NCBI GenBank assembly: GCA_008729055.1
Contig: SDUX01000008.1
Span: 1,984,001 to 2,048,000, forward strand
Reading direction: 5' to 3'
Length of the DNA: 64,000 nt
DNA from: Pyropia haitanensis
Taxonomy: Eukaryota > Rhodophyta > Bangiophyceae > Bangiales > Bangiaceae
The position numbers and the translations under genes are program-made. This document shows, one piece after another, positions 43,519-51,884 of the stretch. The stretch's first letter is position 1, and every line of letters begins with the position of its first letter. The notes under the pieces were generated by a model that saw only the letters and a list, made by a program, of their open reading frames with translations, was not told the origin of the DNA and ran no database searches.

Positions 43519-43528
43519 AAAAAAAAAA
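43519..43528 (-). terminator. Candidate Pol III terminator
   Basis: Ten T on the minus strand, 45 nt downstream of the tRNA-like gene; the usual Pol III stop signal is T4 or more. Confidence 0.5.
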
Positions 43529-43573
43529 CGTTATCAATACAAACCGTGATTGCTTGCACCTCGGAGCACCATA

Positions 43574-43660
43574 TACGGCCGGTGGGACTTGAATCCACGA
43601 CCTGGCGCGTACAATAGTAGAGTGTGAGGCGGGCGCTGTAACCAACTGAGCTACGACTGC
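43574..43660 (-). tRNA. tRNA-Val(CAC)-like, 13-nt intron, degenerate
   Basis: Minus strand. Acceptor GCAGTCG pairs imperfectly with CGGCCGT. The D-arm is TAGCTCAGTTGGTTACAGC (A-box-like), the anticodon loop CTCACAC (CAC, Val), followed by a putative 13-nt intron TCTACTATTGTAC placed near the canonical position 37/38. Variable loop AGGTC and T-arm GTGGATTCAAGTCCCAC (B-box-like) follow. Mismatches occur in the acceptor (A-C), D stem (C-C), anticodon stem (two C-C) and T stem (A-C). It is either a decaying pseudo-tRNA or a gene needing RNA editing or sequence correction. Confidence 0.6.
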
Positions 43661-43772
43661 TGTATCCGCTCATGTGTAGCGTAAAATTTGAGTTTCATAT
43701 ATTATGTCCATTTTTCGTGGAAGAGCCCCTCTTGATCCTCAGCCTTGTATCACCACGACCGCGCTCGTAGTC

Positions 43773-43872
43773 GTGCCGGCGGTGGGTCGGAGCCGTGCCG
43801 GCAGCGGCGGTGGGTCGGAGCCGTGCCGGCAGCGGCGGTGGGTCGGAGTCGTGCCGGCGGTGGGTCGGAGCC
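43773..43872. repeat. 22/28-bp tandem repeat, four units
   Basis: Units GTGCCGGC(AGCGGC)GGTGGGTCGGAGCC at 43773, 43795, 43823 and 43851. The middle two carry an extra AGCGGC. It lies within the leader of the cycloisomerase gene, ~90 bp before its ATG. Confidence 0.9.
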
Positions 43873-43963
43873 CTGTGGTCGTTGACGTGTTTCTTTGTTG
43901 TTGCGTCCCCCCCTCACACACGCTCCCTCGGCGCCTTCGCCGTCGAGGGTTTCGCGTGCAACC

Positions 43964-45190
43964 ATGACGTCCCCCGCCACCCTGTTCCTCCCCTCCTCTC
44001 CCTGGGAATCCGCCGACGCCTCCCGCCGCGCCTTTGAGCGCCGCGCCCTCCCTCTGGCGGCCTCCAGCCTGGTCGCCCTCCTCGTCGGCCTCTTTGGCAC
44101 CGGCGCGTACGTGCACTGTGGGCGGTGGGAGTACCTGGCCATCTCGCTCGTCCTCACCGCCCCATCAGTGGCCGCCCCCTTCATCGCCCCCCCCGCGATT
44201 GATGCAGGGCGACCGTACCGGGACCGGTTTGGCGTGAAGGCAACCCTGTGGCTGGCCATCTTTGGCTTTATCGGCAACTGGTTTTGGTCGCACTACTTTT
44301 ACACCCTCCTCGGCGCCACCTACACCTTTGACGCGCACGCGCTCAACCGCGCGCCCGTCGTCGCGTACCTCCTCATGCACGTCTACTTTGTGGTCTACCA
44401 CATCGCCGCGGCGGGGGTGCTGCGGCGGCTGGCCGCCGCGGGCGTGCGCGGCGGCGCGCCACGCGCGGCGGCGATGGCGGCGCTGGCGTACGCGGCGGCG
44501 GTGTTTGAGGCGGTCTCCATCGCCCACTTTCCCGGCTACTCGTTTCTAGACGTTGCCGCCGCCGTCGGGCCAGGTGCCGTCGTCTACGCGCTCTACTTTG
44601 TCGTTAGCTTCCCTGCGTACACGCGGCTGGACGCGGCGTGGCGCCTGCGGCGCGTCGCGGCGGACGCGCTCGCCGCGGGGATGGGCGTGACGCTGCTGCT
44701 GGATCTTTGGCGCGTCGGCATTGGCCGCGTGTACGGGGGGGAGCCCGTCGTCGGCGGCATGCGCGCCGAGGGGGCGGGGGCGGGTGGGGCAGGGGGGGAT
44801 GCGGCGGCGCGGGCACCCGCGCGTGCCGTGGATTTACCTGTGAGGGGGTGGCGTGGCGAGGGGTCCAACGGGGACACGGCGGGCCGCCTGCGGTGGCGCC
44901 CGCCGCTGTGGGAGCGGGGCACACGCGCGGCGGCCGCCGCCGACGCGGCGCGGCCGGCGGCGCTGCGCGGCGGCGGCCGCCGCCGCCGTCGCTGCCGCCG
45001 CCACCAGAGCGGCCGGCGAGGCGGCGCCCCCCTGCAGCGGCCCCGGCGGGCGGCCGCCGTCGGGGGTGGCCGCGACGGCCGCCGCGGCACACGCCGCGCC
45101 GCCGGCCGGCGGGGGCGGTGCCGCGACGGCGGGGCGCGAGCCTCTGGCGGCGGCCGGCGGCACGCCCCGGCCGACGCGCCCCACCTCTGA
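43964..45190 (+). CDS. CPI1: Cycloeucalenol cycloisomerase
   Basis: Opens the cyclopropane ring of 9,19-cyclosterols in the plant-type sterol pathway, acting in the ER membrane. ATG 43964 (MTSPATLFLPSSPWESADAS) is in ACCATGA. Hydrophobic segments alternate with the family signature: GRPYRDRFGVKATLWLAIFG, FIGNWFWSHYFYTLLGATYT, FDAHALNRAPVVAYLLMHVY, FVVYHIAAAGVLRRL, AAVFEAVSIAHFPGYSFLDV, VVYALYFVVSFPAYTRLD and VAADALAAGMGVTLLLDLWR. Homology ends near 44740 (GIGRVYGG), at the usual ~280-residue length. The open frame goes on to TGA 45190 with a low-complexity tail, so the true end could be earlier, for example if GTGAGG at ~44839 is a splice donor. The frame is uninterrupted. The gene implies cycloartenol-type sterol synthesis, as in red and green lineages. 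Confidence 0.92.
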   Translation: MTSPATLFLPSSPWESADASRRAFERRALPLAASSLVALLVGLFGTGAYVHCGRWEYLAISLVLTAPSVAAPFIAPPAIDAGRPYRDRFGVKATLWLAIFGFIGNWFWSHYFYTLLGATYTFDAHALNRAPVVAYLLMHVYFVVYHIAAAGVLRRLAAAGVRGGAPRAAAMAALAYAAAVFEAVSIAHFPGYSFLDVAAAVGPGAVVYALYFVVSFPAYTRLDAAWRLRRVAADALAAGMGVTLLLDLWRVGIGRVYGGEPVVGGMRAEGAGAGGAGGDAAARAPARAVDLPVRGWRGEGSNGDTAGRLRWRPPLWERGTRAAAAADAARPAALRGGGRRRRRCRRHQSGRRGGAPLQRPRRAAAVGGGRDGRRGTRRAAGRRGRCRDGGARASGGGRRHAPADAPHL

Positions 45191-45558
45191 CGCGCGCGGC
45201 AAACGCAGGGGACCCAGACACGAAGAACAGACAGCGGAAAAAAAAAAAGAAAACGCAACGCCCCCGTGACGGCGGGACCGCCGGTGTGGCCCGCCGCCCG
45301 CGGGGAGCCGGCCGCGCCGAGCGTCGCGGCGGCCGTCGGGGTTGTGGACCGCGGTACATACACGTCCCTCCGCGACGCCCACCCCCGGTGGTCCCCACAC
45401 TCGGCGGCAACTGCTACCCACCCCCCCCCCCCCCCAACCCCAACCCCAACCCCCACCCCATCATCATCCCCCACGCTACCCGTCCCCCAACCCTTCCCCC
45501 CCCCTTCCGCCCCCGCCCACCCACCGTTTTCACGCCAACCCCCCCCCCCCGCCCCCCC
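45191..45558. other. Intergenic between convergent genes
   Basis: A-run at 45238-45250 and C-runs. No gene seen. Confidence 0.4.
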
Positions 45559-46213
45559 TCACAGCGTGGACCCCCCCTCCCCCCGTGCCCGCCGGTCCGC
45601 CTCGAGCACCGCGTCCAGCCGGTCCAGCATCCGCACCGCGCGCGCCTCGAGCGCGCGGCTGTACGCCTCGAGGACGGCCTTGCCCACGTCCGTATTGTGG
45701 CGGATCTTGGCCTGCTCCAGCGCCGTGTGGCCCATGCCCGGAAAGTCCCGCCGCAGCGGCTCGAGCGCGATCGCCACCCGCGAGCGGGCGCGGTCAAACC
45801 GGGCGCCCCGCGCGCGGGACGAGGGCAGCAGCGACAGGGCGCCGCCGCCCCCCCCCACGGAGCGGGCGTCCCACACCGCGGCAAGCTTTTCCAGGTTGTA
45901 CGTCAGCTCCGTCGCCGCCGCCGGGTGCCACAGCCCCCGCTGCCGCGCGTAGTCGCGCACCGCAAACATGTCCCCGGTGGTCAGCGCGAAGAGCAGCTCG
46001 TTGCCGACAATGGCACGGGAGCGGGCGGGGAGGGTGGCGGTAAAGGCGGCGGGGCTGGGGATGCTCCCGAGGACCGCCGTGTTGATCGTCGCCGCGGCGG
46101 TGTAGACAGAGGAGAGGGCGTCGTGGGCGGCGGTGAGGAGCGATCGGGAGGGCGGCGGCAGGCCGCCGGCCGGCACGATCGGCGTGGGCAGCCACCAGCG
46201 GTTGGTGGTGCCG

Positions 46214-46269
<56 letters not shown>

Positions 46270-47346
46270 ACCACCACCACCACCGCCGCCGCCGCCACCG
46301 CCACCGCCACCGCCGCGGCCGCCGGCGCCGACACCAGCAGCGGCGAGCCCCCCCCGGCGGCGCGCCGCCATTGCCGGCGGCGCGTCGCCATCCCCCGCGG
46401 GCTCGGCGTACGTCAGCACCCCCTCCAGGGCGGCAAAGCTCGCCGCCGCCGCCACAACCCGCGCGTAACAGTCGCGCAGCACGGGCAGGTGCCGCGCGAT
46501 ATCCTCCCGCTGCACGTCCACCGCCCGTGCCACCCGCCGGCCGTCGGCGGCCGCCACCGCGCGGGTCACCTTGACAATGATCGCCTCGATCGGGCGGAGG
46601 TAGCCGCTATCCAGCTCCACCGTCCACGTGCGGACCCACTTGGGCTTGAGCGGCGCCAGCCGCTTGTACTCGCCAAACGTGCGGGTGCTGAGGTTGGTCA
46701 GCCCTTTGGAGAGCGACAGCGCCTGCGACACGCCGTGCGTGCCGCCGCTGAGGTCGTTGCCAAGCGCGACCTGCCGGTACATGCGGCGGTAGACGAGGAG
46801 CTCCTCCTCTTTGCTCGCGTCCCAGCCGGAACGGGAGGTCGACGTCGGCCGGCCGGCGCTGCCACGGCCGCCGCCATCGGCGGTCGCCGCACCGGCGGTG
46901 GTGGTAGGGGTGGTGGTGGTGGTGGTGGTGGCGGCAGCGTCGGCAGCGGCGGCAGCGGCGGCGGCAGCAGCAGCGGCGGCGGCGGCGGCCGAGTCACGGC
47001 GGCTGAGGCGGGCGGGCGAGTTGCGCGGCGGCGGCGGCACGACGACGAGGCCCGTTGCCGACGCGGCCGACGGCACGACGACGCCGCCATCCCCCACCGC
47101 CACAACGCCCGACGAGGACGGCAGCCGGTCCGTCCGTGGGCGGAGTGCGCCGTCGCTCGGCGACGCCACCAACGCCCGCGACGACGGCATGCCACCGCCG
47201 CCACCACCACCACCACCGCCACCCGCACCACCACCACCCCCACCGACCGTCGGCCCCGACGCCGACGCAACCAGCCGGGGCGGCGCCACCACCACCCCCC
47301 CCCTCCCCCGCCCCCCCCCCCCCTGGCGCAATGGCAACAGCATCAA
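45559..47346 (-). CDS. PRONE-type Rop/Rho guanine nucleotide exchange factor
   Basis: Activates Rho-of-plants-type GTPases by GDP/GTP exchange. Minus strand from ATG 47346 (MLLPLRQGG), or an alternative ATG at ~47381 in another frame across a C-run. The N-terminal ~190 residues are low-complexity with VVVPPPPRNSPARLSRRDS. The PRONE domain follows: EEELLVYRRMYRQVALGNDL, SGGTHGVSQALSLSKGLTNL, RTFGEYKRLAPLKPKWVRTW, then REDIARHLPVLRDCYARVVA, a poly-Gly insertion, NRWWLPTPIVPAGGLPPPSR, VYTAAATINTAVLGSIPSP, IVGNELLFALTTGDMFAVRD, ELTYNLEKLAAVWDAR, and FPGMGHTALEQAKIRHNTDV, GKAVLEAYSRALEARAVRML, DRLDAVLEADRRARG. All three conserved PRONE subregions are present. The frame is intact to TGA 45559. PRONE GEFs are best known from land plants. 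Confidence 0.9.
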
Positions 47347-47379
47347 CACCCACCCCCCCCCCCTTCCCCGTCGGCGTCA

Positions 47380-48161
47380 TCAAAGCCCGGCAGCAGCGCC
47401 CGGGACGGGTCCGTCCGCAATCAGGTACTCGTCGTCGCCGCCCAGCTCGCCAAGCACCACAATCAACTTGACCTGCGGCAGCGCCTGGAAGCGGCGCACG
47501 TGGTCCGCGAGCGTCGTGCCCGGATACGCGTCGCCGCCGACGACGACGCCCTCAAACAGGCTGTCGGTGGTGGGCGTGAGCACGTTGTAGATCTCGTTGG
47601 AGAGCCCCCCGGACTTGGACACAAAGCCGACGCTCCCCGGCCGGCGGACCTTGCACGCCACCAACGGTCGCGGGCCCGACAATGGTCCTGCCCGCCGCCG
47701 CGGCTGCGGTGGTAGGCATCTTGGTGTGGCGCTCCGACACCCCCTCCGCGATGATCACGAGCGTGCGGATGGACGGCACCTGCACGGCGGTGAAGGTGGA
47801 CGCGTACGCGGCGCGGTAGTTGGTAAAGTTGATAAACACGTTCGCGTCGGATGCGGCCGCCGCCGCGGCGGCGGTGATCGGGTAGACGGGCAGCGTCACG
47901 TCGGCGCTGCCTAAAAAAGGCCTTGACAAAGCCCCCCGCCGGCGCGCCGGGCGTGGTGACCGCCGCCACCGACGGCGCTGATCGGCGGCACACATAGTGG
48001 AAGTCCAGCATCTGTTGCACGGACGCGGCCTGGTTGTTGTAAAAGAGCGCGCGAGAGGTGGGGGAGAAGAGCGTCGCGCCGCCGCTGCCGCCGGCGGCCG
48101 CCGCCGCGGCGGGAGGCGGGGGAGCCATGGCCGCCACACCGACATGAGCCGCAGGCACCAT
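47380..48161 (-). pseudogene. Truncated ATP-citrate lyase (plant-type B subunit) pseudogene
   Basis: ATP-citrate lyase makes cytosolic acetyl-CoA; only the N-terminal CoA-ligase-like part of the B subunit is left. From ATG 48161 (MVPAAHVGVAAMAPPPP): SRALFYNNQAASVQQMLDFH, YVCRRSAPSVAAVTTPGAPA; frame change at a T6 tract (~47916); LGSADVTLPVYPI, DANVFINFTNYRAAYASTFT, IRTLVIIAEGVSERHTK, TIVGPATVGG; then about 20 residues including the GCFKIGNTGG-type motif are deleted with another frame change; then CKVRRPGSVGFVSKSGGLSN, EIYNVLTPTTDSLFEGVVVG, GDAYPGTTLADHVRRF, VKLIVVLGELGGDDEYLIAD and an in-frame stop at 47380. The citrate-synthase-like C-terminal half (~350 residues) is absent and the RopGEF gene follows directly. 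Confidence 0.8.
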
Positions 48162-48433
48162 AAAAATTGACGTCAGAAACAGACGAGACAGAAGTGCACG
48201 ATGGTTGGACCGCAGCCAAGCAAGAAAGAGGGGGAGGCGGGAGGGGAACGCTTGCGTGACAGCCCCGTCCGACCGGGTACGTGCGCTCACAACAAGGAGA
48301 TGCCGCTCGAGACGTCCAGCTCGTTTGTCGACTATGATCCACCCGCGTCCGGTCGCACGTGACAGGTGCTACTGTCAGTCCACGGTGCTGAAAGACAAGG
48401 CTTCGAACATATCAGACAAATCCCTCTCGCTCC

Positions 48434-49940
48434 GTGCCCTCGCTCTTTGCGTGCACGCCGACGCGAAGATGCGTCGGCGTTCGCCACCGAGACGCACTCG
48501 CTTCCCTATGTGGTCGCGCCACTCCACCTGCACCGCCTCGGCCGCCGCCGCTGCTGCCGCCGCCGCCCCCCCCCCCCCCCCCCCCCCCCTCCGCGCCTCA
48601 CCTGTGTCCCCCCTTTCCCCGGTGCGCCGGCGGCAGGCGGGACGCCCAAGTCGGGCGCTCATAGGGCGGCCTTCCTCACCGCCGCCGTCGCGGACGTGGC
48701 GGGCAGCCTCGCCGCCCGCCGCAGCGGCCTGCTGGTGCGGGTGGGGAGCCCCGCGAACGTGCTGGCCGAGGTCGTCGCCGGCCTGCGGTCGGCGGGCGCG
48801 CCGGCGGTGCGGGTGGTGGCGACCAAGGAGTACTTCGCGGAGGAGGTGGCGGCGGAGCGGGCGGTCGCGGCGGCGCTGGCGAGCGTGGACGATGGCGACG
48901 CGGACGGCGGCGTGCCGCTGCAGTTTGTGTGGGAGGGCACCCTCCACCATCTGGACGACCTCGGCTTCAACCCGCTGACGGACATCCCGCCTGTTTTTAC
49001 CCAGTACCGCAAGCGCATGGAGGGGCGCGACCGCGACGCGATGGCCGTCCGCCAGCCGCTGCCGCCGCTCCCGTCGCCGCTGCCGCCGCTGCCGGTGGGC
49101 GTACCTGCCGCGACGGTCGGCGTTGTACCGTCGCTGGCGGACCTTGGCCTGGACGCCGCGGACGCGGCGGTGGACTCCCGCGCGGCGCTGGACGTGCGGG
49201 GCGGCGAAACGGCCGCCACCGCCCGTCTGACCGACCGGATGAAGACGGGCGACCACCTGCGACACTACAAGGAAACACGCGCAACGACTCGGGGACAGCC
49301 GACGGATCTTCCAAGCTGGCCGCGTACCTGTCTGCCGGGTGCGTCTCTCCGCGTACCGTGTACGCCGCCATCCGGGCGTACGAGGCCGCCACGGGCGTTG
49401 CCGATGACAACACCTACTGGCTGGTGTGTGAGCTGCTGACGCGCGACTTTTTCCGCTGGACCGCCGCCGCCGTCGGACCTGCCCTCTTTGCGTGGGGAGG
49501 CCACGGCTCGGACCGGTCGGCCGCGGACTTTGCGCCCCGCAGGCTGTTGCCTGCCCACCGCTCCCGTTACGACGCGTGGGTGGCGGGCGCCACGGGCGTG
49601 CCGTTTGTCGACGCGGGCATGCGGGAGCTCGCCGCGACCGGCTTCCTCTCCAACCGGCTGCGTCAAAACGTGGCCAGCATCCTCGTCAACGAGCTCGCGC
49701 ACCCCGACTGGCGCGCCGGCGCGGCGTACTTTGAGGCGACGCTCGTCGACTATGAGCCCGCGGCCAACTGGGGCAACTGGGCGTACATTGCAGGGAAAGG
49801 GGCGGACCCGCGCGGCGGGCGCGCGTTCAACACGGTCAAGCAGGTCGCCGTCTATGAACCGTCCGCGGCCTACACCAAGACATGGGTGCCGGAGCTCGCC
49901 GCCCTCCCGCCCGCGGCGCTGTGGGAGGTACGGGGTACGG

Positions 49941-49982
<42 letters not shown>

Positions 49983-49991
49983 ACTTACTGA
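48434..49991 (+). CDS. CRY-DASH cryptochrome/photolyase, interrupted
   Basis: FAD-binding blue-light receptor/photolyase family. The alpha/beta photolyase domain is visible from GTPKSGAHRAAFLTAAVADV through LLVRVGSPANVLAEVVAGLR, VRVVATKEYFAEEVAAERAV to FNPLTDIPPVFTQYRKRMEG. The FAD domain has LTDRMKTGDHLRHYKETR, NDSGTADGSSKLAAYLSAGC, TYWLVCELLTRDFFRW, VPFVDAGMRELAATGFLSNR, LRQNVASILVNELAHPDWRA, VDYEPAANWGNWAYIAGKGA, DPRGGRAFNTVKQVAVYEPS and TKTWVPELAALPPAALWEV. The frame breaks at HYKETR|NDSG because of an extra GC (GCGC at 49279-49282), not at a homopolymer. The first strand (WFRNDLR.HD) is not intact; DASAFATETHSLPYVVAPLH (~48463-48525) may be its remnant in another frame. The end lies in or after the 39-G run. 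It could be a recent pseudogene or a live gene with sequence errors. Confidence 0.75.
49942..49980. repeat. 39-G homopolymer
   Basis: The longest single-base run I saw in the window, at the 3' end of the CRY-DASH gene. Read as protein it would add a poly-Gly tail before DTY-stop. Confidence 0.9.
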
Positions 49992-50431
49992 GACCGCAAG
50001 GCGAAGGGCACCGCGTGACGCAGCTTTCAATTTAATCGCCTCCCACCACTGTCCCCCCCCCCCCCCCCCCCGCCCCCGGCTGTCGAAGTCGTGGTAGTGT
50101 GGCCCACACAGGGTGAAACACGCGTCGCCTACTCCGCCTCCCCCCCGCCCCCGGCTGTCCATATCTTGTTGGTTTTCGCCTCTCTCCCCCCCCCCCCCCC
50201 CCCCCCGCCCCCCCCCCCCCCTGCCGGCCGTCGGCATGGTCGTGATGTGCGCCACAGAGGCGGGTGCCTGTTTTATCCGCGGCGATTGCGCTCGTCGCCC
50301 GTCCGCCTGTGCTCCTTTCTCCCCGCGAGCTCCCCTTCCGCCCGGGTGTGGTGGGGCCTTCTTCCCCGTCTGCTTCAGTGACGCTGTTGACTCCCTCGGC
50401 GGACGCGGCCACCCCCGACAACCTCACTGTC
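49992..50431. other. Intergenic with repeated motif and C-runs
   Basis: C-runs at 50052-50071 and 50188-50221, the motif copies at 50078-50260, and a pyrimidine-rich leader before the next ATG. Confidence 0.5.
50078..50260 (-). repeat. Dispersed ~53-bp motif, copy B and a diverged copy
   Basis: On the minus strand 50129-50078 reads GGCGACGCGTGTTTCACCCT ... TTCGACAGCC, ~85% like 38249-38301. A diverged copy lies at 50260-50222 (CCTCTGTGGCGCACATCACG...). Partial TGGACAGCCGGGGGC lies between them. Confidence 0.7.
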
Positions 50432-51729
50432 ATGGGCAAGACCAGACGCGGCGGGCGCGGCCGTAAGCGGGCCCGCTCCGCCTGCGCGCGGTCAACTGAG
50501 TCCTTGGCCGATTCATCAACCGTGGTGAGCGGTCCACTGCCACCCGACCGGACGCCCCCCCCCCCCGCCCGGACTTGACGGCGGCCGCCGCGACTACACC
50601 AACGGCCCCAGTGGCCGCCCGTTCTGCCGCCGCGGCCACAGCCGCGGCCGCTGTTGCCGTGTCGGCCGCCGTGGCCCCCTTTTCTGGCGCGGCCGGCACG
50701 GCCGCGCCGGCTGCGCACCCGTCGGCGCGGCCGGCCGCCGAGCCGAGCGTGTCCGGGTCGCCGTCTAGTAGTCTTCCCCCGCTGCGCCCCGTGCCCGCCC
50801 CTGCTGCGGTGGCGTCCACTGCCGCGGCCGCCGTTCCCGCGCCGCCCGCCGTGGCGCCCACGCAACCTGCTCCGTCGGAACGAGACGACGGCGGATACGT
50901 GCAGGCGCTCCAAGATGGGCGAATGCACCTGGACCGGTCGGCTGTTTTGGACGCCGCGGAAGCTGCGCACGTCACCGGCGTGGAGGACGTACTACACGCG
51001 GCCGCAGAGCAGGCTTGCGCGGAGCGTGTCGCGCCCTGCTTGGGGCCGGCGGGCTGGGCGGTCGGCCCGAACCGCGCTGGCGACCGCCGGCTGCCGTCTA
51101 CGTGGGCCGCGTGTTTGTACGCCCTGGTTGTTTGGGACCCTGAAGGGACGTCTGGAGCGCACATGGCCGTGGGCGTCGGTCGGTGTGAGAGTGCCGTCGG
51201 GCTGACGGCGGGGTTTAGCGCCAAGCGTGCGCATTACGCTTCCTCGCTGCGCACGCGCTTTCGCGAGGTGCTCGGGACGGTGGACCGCTCGCGCGTCACG
51301 CTCGTCGTTGTGTGGTCGGCGCCGCCGGGCATTTCCTACCACTCTGTGGCGGACGCCGTCCTTAGCGAGGTCGAGGACGCGGCCATCATGGCATGCCATC
51401 GTCTGCGGCGGGCGCAAGATGTCCGGTTTGCAACCATCCTAAACAAGTGTCGCGCGACGCGTTGTCTGCGCCCGTGTGGGTCCGGACCGTTTTTCTTAGC
51501 GCGTGCGGAGCGGTTTATGGTGAGTATGCGTTTGTTTCGTGAGAGGGAAGGACACTGTAACCCCGAAGGCGTAGTGGAGGGCCTTTCTTATCCCGGAGAC
51601 TTTGCGTTGGACGCGTCGCTGAACCGCACGTACGCGCACTTGGTGCACCCCGGGTCGCCCCTGGGCTGGGAGCTGACCTATATGGGGTACCTGTATGGTC
51701 GCAAGGCCCGCGCACTGCGCTGGTCGTGA
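50432..51729 (+). CDS. MGKTRRGGRGRKR family protein with novel C-terminal domain
   Basis: ~430 residues. ATG 50432 opens MGKTRRGGRGRKRARSACAR, nearly the same start as the protein at 38487. The frame changes at the C-run 50555-50566. An Ala/Pro-rich linker (~90 residues) follows, then a globular, non-repetitive domain: GGYVQALQDGRMHLDRSAVL, DAAEAAHVTGVEDVLHAAAE, STWAACLYALVVWDPEGTSG, GAHMAVGVGRCESAVGLTAG, FREVLGTVDRSRVTLVVVWS, DAVLSEVEDAAIMACHRLRR, and a C-terminal part RLFREREGHCNPEGVVEGLS with LGWELTYMGYLYGRKARALR. I cannot name the fold. The YALVVWD...VGVG... E-x-A-I pattern is faintly GIY-YIG-like, and FREREGHCNP...YGRKAR is faintly like helicase-associated repeats; both are guesses. TGA at 51729. 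Confidence 0.65.
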
Positions 51730-51884
51730 CGTTCGTGGGCGGCCCGGGCGGTGCGGGGAAGTTTGAACAGCATGGAGGGGGGGGGGGGGGGGGGGGGGAG
51801 GGGGAGGGGCGGGTGTCTGCACGGAGGTGCGTAGATAGGGGGACAGCGGCAGCCGAGTCCTGTCCTGTTTATTTTTTTTTTTCA

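Larger units (their letters stand above)
43418..43963. other. Intergenic with tRNA-like gene and promoter-proximal repeats
   Basis: AT-richer DNA holding the tRNA-like sequence, its downstream T-run and the 43773-43872 repeat. Confidence 0.6.

Noticed and set aside
43964..45190. Full 408-residue cycloisomerase including the tail
   Set aside because: The family ends near residue 270-280; the remaining frame is antisense-like low complexity, so the tail is not trusted.
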